Origin: an uncultured Bacteroidales bacterium
GTDB lineage: Bacteria; Bacteroidota; Bacteroidia; Bacteroidales; P3
Length of the DNA: 64,000 nucleotides
Reading direction: 5' to 3'
Assembly (NCBI GenBank): GCA_900316965.1
Contig: ONEY01000009.1
Span: 92,403 to 156,402 of the forward strand
The notes under the pieces were generated by a model. That model made no database searches. It saw nothing but the letters and a program-made list of their open reading frames with translations, and had not been told where the DNA came from. Positions 62,344-64,000 of this stretch are shown one piece after another. Positions within the stretch are counted from its first letter, which is position 1. Every line of letters starts with the position of its first letter. A program made the translations under genes and the position numbers.

Positions 62344-64000
62344 TTATTTCTCAAGAGTATATTCTACGAACATTGTCTGGGTAACATGTTCGCCTGCAAC
62401 ACGCAATGTTATTGGCAGGAAAGAGCTTACACTTGGTTCAGCCTTGCGGTTGTCCATGCGCAGGTATATTATTAGTTCGCGTCCTGGTGTCAGTTTGCTG
62501 TAACCCACTACTTTGACATCCTTTGAGCCTACGCTTATGAAGTCGAGTGTTGTTTCCTTGATAGCTTCGTGTTTCAAACGAACCTGAATGTCGGCATACT
62601 CTCCTGTGAAATATGTTCCTATGTGCATAGCCCTTGTTGGAAGGTGCAGACAACTGATAATAGTGCTGTCGTCTTCGAGATATTGGTAGTCTTGGATTTC
62701 TATGCGGCGTTCTTTGGCGGCTTCAACGCTGTATACCGATTTGTTGGTTTGTGCGCGGTCGGCGGATACGCTCTTCTCAGCATGGCTGCTGCCGTAAGCC
62801 ACCTCCCTAATTTGTAGTGAGCCACCATTTGTGCCCATATATTTTGTGAGTATGCCTTTTTTGTATTCCATTATCTGGTTGACAATAGAGGCTATGCGTC
62901 GCTTTGAAATCAGTTGGTTGTATTGTGAAGTGTGAATAGGACTTGCGTATCCTTCAACGGTCATGCTTATTCGATGACCTGCCTTGAGGTCGTCGAGAAG
63001 AAGATTGAGGAATTGCTCGAAGCGTTCGCAGTTATACTGCACATCGTAATCGAAGAAATAATCGATGGCGTCGCATATCGAGTCATACACCACGTTGCCG
63101 TTGGCAATAGTGTGCGCTTTTTTGTAGTCGTTGCGCATAAACATGTAACGGTTGTATGTCTGGAAATAATTTGTCGTTGTCGTTGCCAGTTTTGATTTTG
63201 GGTCAGGTTCGTCGTTGTGGAAATAGAGTTTTATTGGCAAGATATGGTGAATGGCCCCTTTTTGTGCTACAACCGGAGGCAATTCAGGTTTGGGGCGACG
63301 CGGTTTTGCCTTTTTGGCTATCTTCCAACTATATATGTCATTGCAGCATGTGTTGCCGTTGACGAAATAAGAGCCGCTTCTATTCGATGTCAGGTAACCG
63401 CTGTTGGGGATATCATTGTTGACGGTGAAGTATAGGTCGTTGGCAGGGCTGTTGAGTGTGCGTCCAAGGTTGTAGGGCTCCTGCCAGCTGTCGCGCATGC
63501 CTTCCGAGCAGAATACGTCATATCCACCGAACCCAAGATGCCAATCGGATGAGAAGTAAAGCTTTTGTTTCTCGTTGTCGTAGAATGGAGTTATTTCGTT
63601 GCCAATGCTGTTGACGGGAGCTCCCAGATTGATACATTCACCGGGCGTTTTGCCCTCTTTTATTATTGTGTACCAGATATCGAAACCGCCCATGCCGTCA
63701 GGTCTGTCGGAAGAGAAATATAGTATTGTGGTGCTGTCGGGCAGATAGCCTACCGATGGTTGAGTCGAGCTGTAGCCGTCAATGTTGACATTGCCTCCAA
63801 GTTTCTTAGCTTTCTGCCATTTGCCTTTGTTATAATGCGAAACATATATTTGGCAAGGTATAGAGGCAAAATCGTCGGTGCTGCAGATAGTGAAATAAAT
63901 GTTGTTGTGAATGGGGTCGATGGCCACATTGCATGAGTGTTTCTCTTTGCTGTTCAAGCCCCAGTTGTTGAGTGTGGCTTTGTTTGGCGAAGATCCTGAG
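62344..64000 (-). CDS. OmpA-family protein with PD40 propeller repeats (5' end outside the window)
   Basis: The minus-strand frame is open to the right edge, so the N-terminus is missing; the TTG at 63957 is an internal Leu codon. The visible 552 residues hold WD40-like PD40 blades (TILYFSSDRPDGMGGFDIWY, LYFSSDWHLGFGGYDVFC, GYLTSNRSG), then the block LPIKLYFHNDEPDPKSK, an OmpA-like peptidoglycan-binding domain (about 300-410; VEGYASPIHTSQYNQLISKRR) and a C-terminal beta-rich tail of about 110 residues. Bacteroidota proteins with this layout anchor outer-membrane complexes to peptidoglycan, some within type IX secretion (PorE-like). The function here is inferred from layout only. Confidence 0.85.
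   Translation of the reverse strand, partial: SGSSPNKATLNNWGLNSKEKHSCNVAIDPIHNNIYFTICSTDDFASIPCQIYVSHYNKGKWQKAKKLGGNVNIDGYSSTQPSVGYLPDSTTILYFSSDRPDGMGGFDIWYTIIKEGKTPGECINLGAPVNSIGNEITPFYDNEKQKLYFSSDWHLGFGGYDVFCSEGMRDSWQEPYNLGRTLNSPANDLYFTVNNDIPNSGYLTSNRSGSYFVNGNTCCNDIYSWKIAKKAKPRRPKPELPPVVAQKGAIHHILPIKLYFHNDEPDPKSKLATTTTNYFQTYNRYMFMRNDYKKAHTIANGNVVYDSICDAIDYFFDYDVQYNCERFEQFLNLLLDDLKAGHRISMTVEGYASPIHTSQYNQLISKRRIASIVNQIMEYKKGILTKYMGTNGGSLQIREVAYGSSHAEKSVSADRAQTNKSVYSVEAAKERRIEIQDYQYLEDDSTIISCLHLPTRAMHIGTYFTGEYADIQVRLKHEAIKETTLDFISVGSKDVKVVGYSKLTPGRELIIYLRMDNRKAEPSVSSFLPITLRVAGEHVTQTMFVEYTLEK

Overview
The window looks like chromosome of an uncultured or unnamed member of the Bacteroidales (Bacteroidota). 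The evidence is the repeated promoter element TAnnTTTG a short distance upstream of many starts, two complete proteins with type IX secretion (T9SS) C-terminal sorting domains, a gingipain-like C25 peptidase, Bacteroidota-type families (DUF4919, DUF3667, OmpA/PD40, TonB-type barrel with an N-terminal carboxypeptidase-regulatory-like domain) and weak or absent Shine-Dalgarno sequences. Most of the window is housekeeping DNA. I see no rRNA or tRNA gene, no CRISPR array, no transposase and no phage structural gene.

Layout. 0-14.1 kb: an SDF-family symporter, a HAD hydrolase, 6-phosphofructokinase, purH-mreB (mreB closed by a strong terminator, with no mreC behind it), a secreted coiled-coil protein, ftsY-rimO on the minus strand, a beta-CASP metallo-beta-lactamase nuclease, a CstA-type transporter and a secreted repeat protein. 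14.1-15.4 kb: about 1.2 kb without a convincing gene, holding an 11-bp tandem repeat, a cluster of GTGACAG/CTGTCAC motifs around an AT tract, and a strongly structured leader. 15.4-20.4 kb: one 1648-residue single-chain restriction-modification enzyme (nuclease, helicase, methyltransferase and specificity domain, type ISP-like) whose specificity part is much more AT-rich than the rest. 20.6-22.1 kb: a small lipoprotein and an ADP-ribosylglycohydrolase. 22.3-27.3 kb: an ABC ATPase, a membrane protein, a YtrA-like GntR repressor and a TonB-type outer-membrane protein, with a dyad operator on the first promoter and unusual hexamer and 56-bp repeats between genes. 27.5-33.6 kb: a propeller/permuted NlpC-P60 fusion protein and ileS.

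33.7-51.3 kb is almost all minus strand: an FKBP lipoprotein, a SpeA-like decarboxylase, the C25 peptidase, then a run read in the order rsfS-ftsH-LUD-cdsA-psd-rluA-like that joins ribosome silencing, membrane proteolysis and phosphatidylethanolamine synthesis, preceded by a kinase/dCMP-deaminase fusion, a secreted protein, purE, a DUF3667 membrane protein, a gate-domain membrane protein and a porin. 51.4-64 kb: an outer-membrane barrel protein, a T9SS cargo protein, a GH3 glycosidase, a TPR membrane protein, a dihydroorotate-dehydrogenase-like protein, a four-helix-bundle protein, kdsA, a DEDDh exonuclease, an FAH-family hydrolase, a DUF4919 protein and a 5'-truncated OmpA/PD40 protein running off the right edge.

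The most unusual signals are the nested-stem leader (15255-15419) just before the restriction-modification start codon, the GTGACAG/AT-tract/direct-repeat element at 14801-14971, and two families of short phased intergenic repeats (an 11-bp unit and an AACnnT hexamer) that recur at distant places in the window. Nothing here is a clear-cut new multi-gene system; the 14.3-20.4 kb accessory island is the best place to look.
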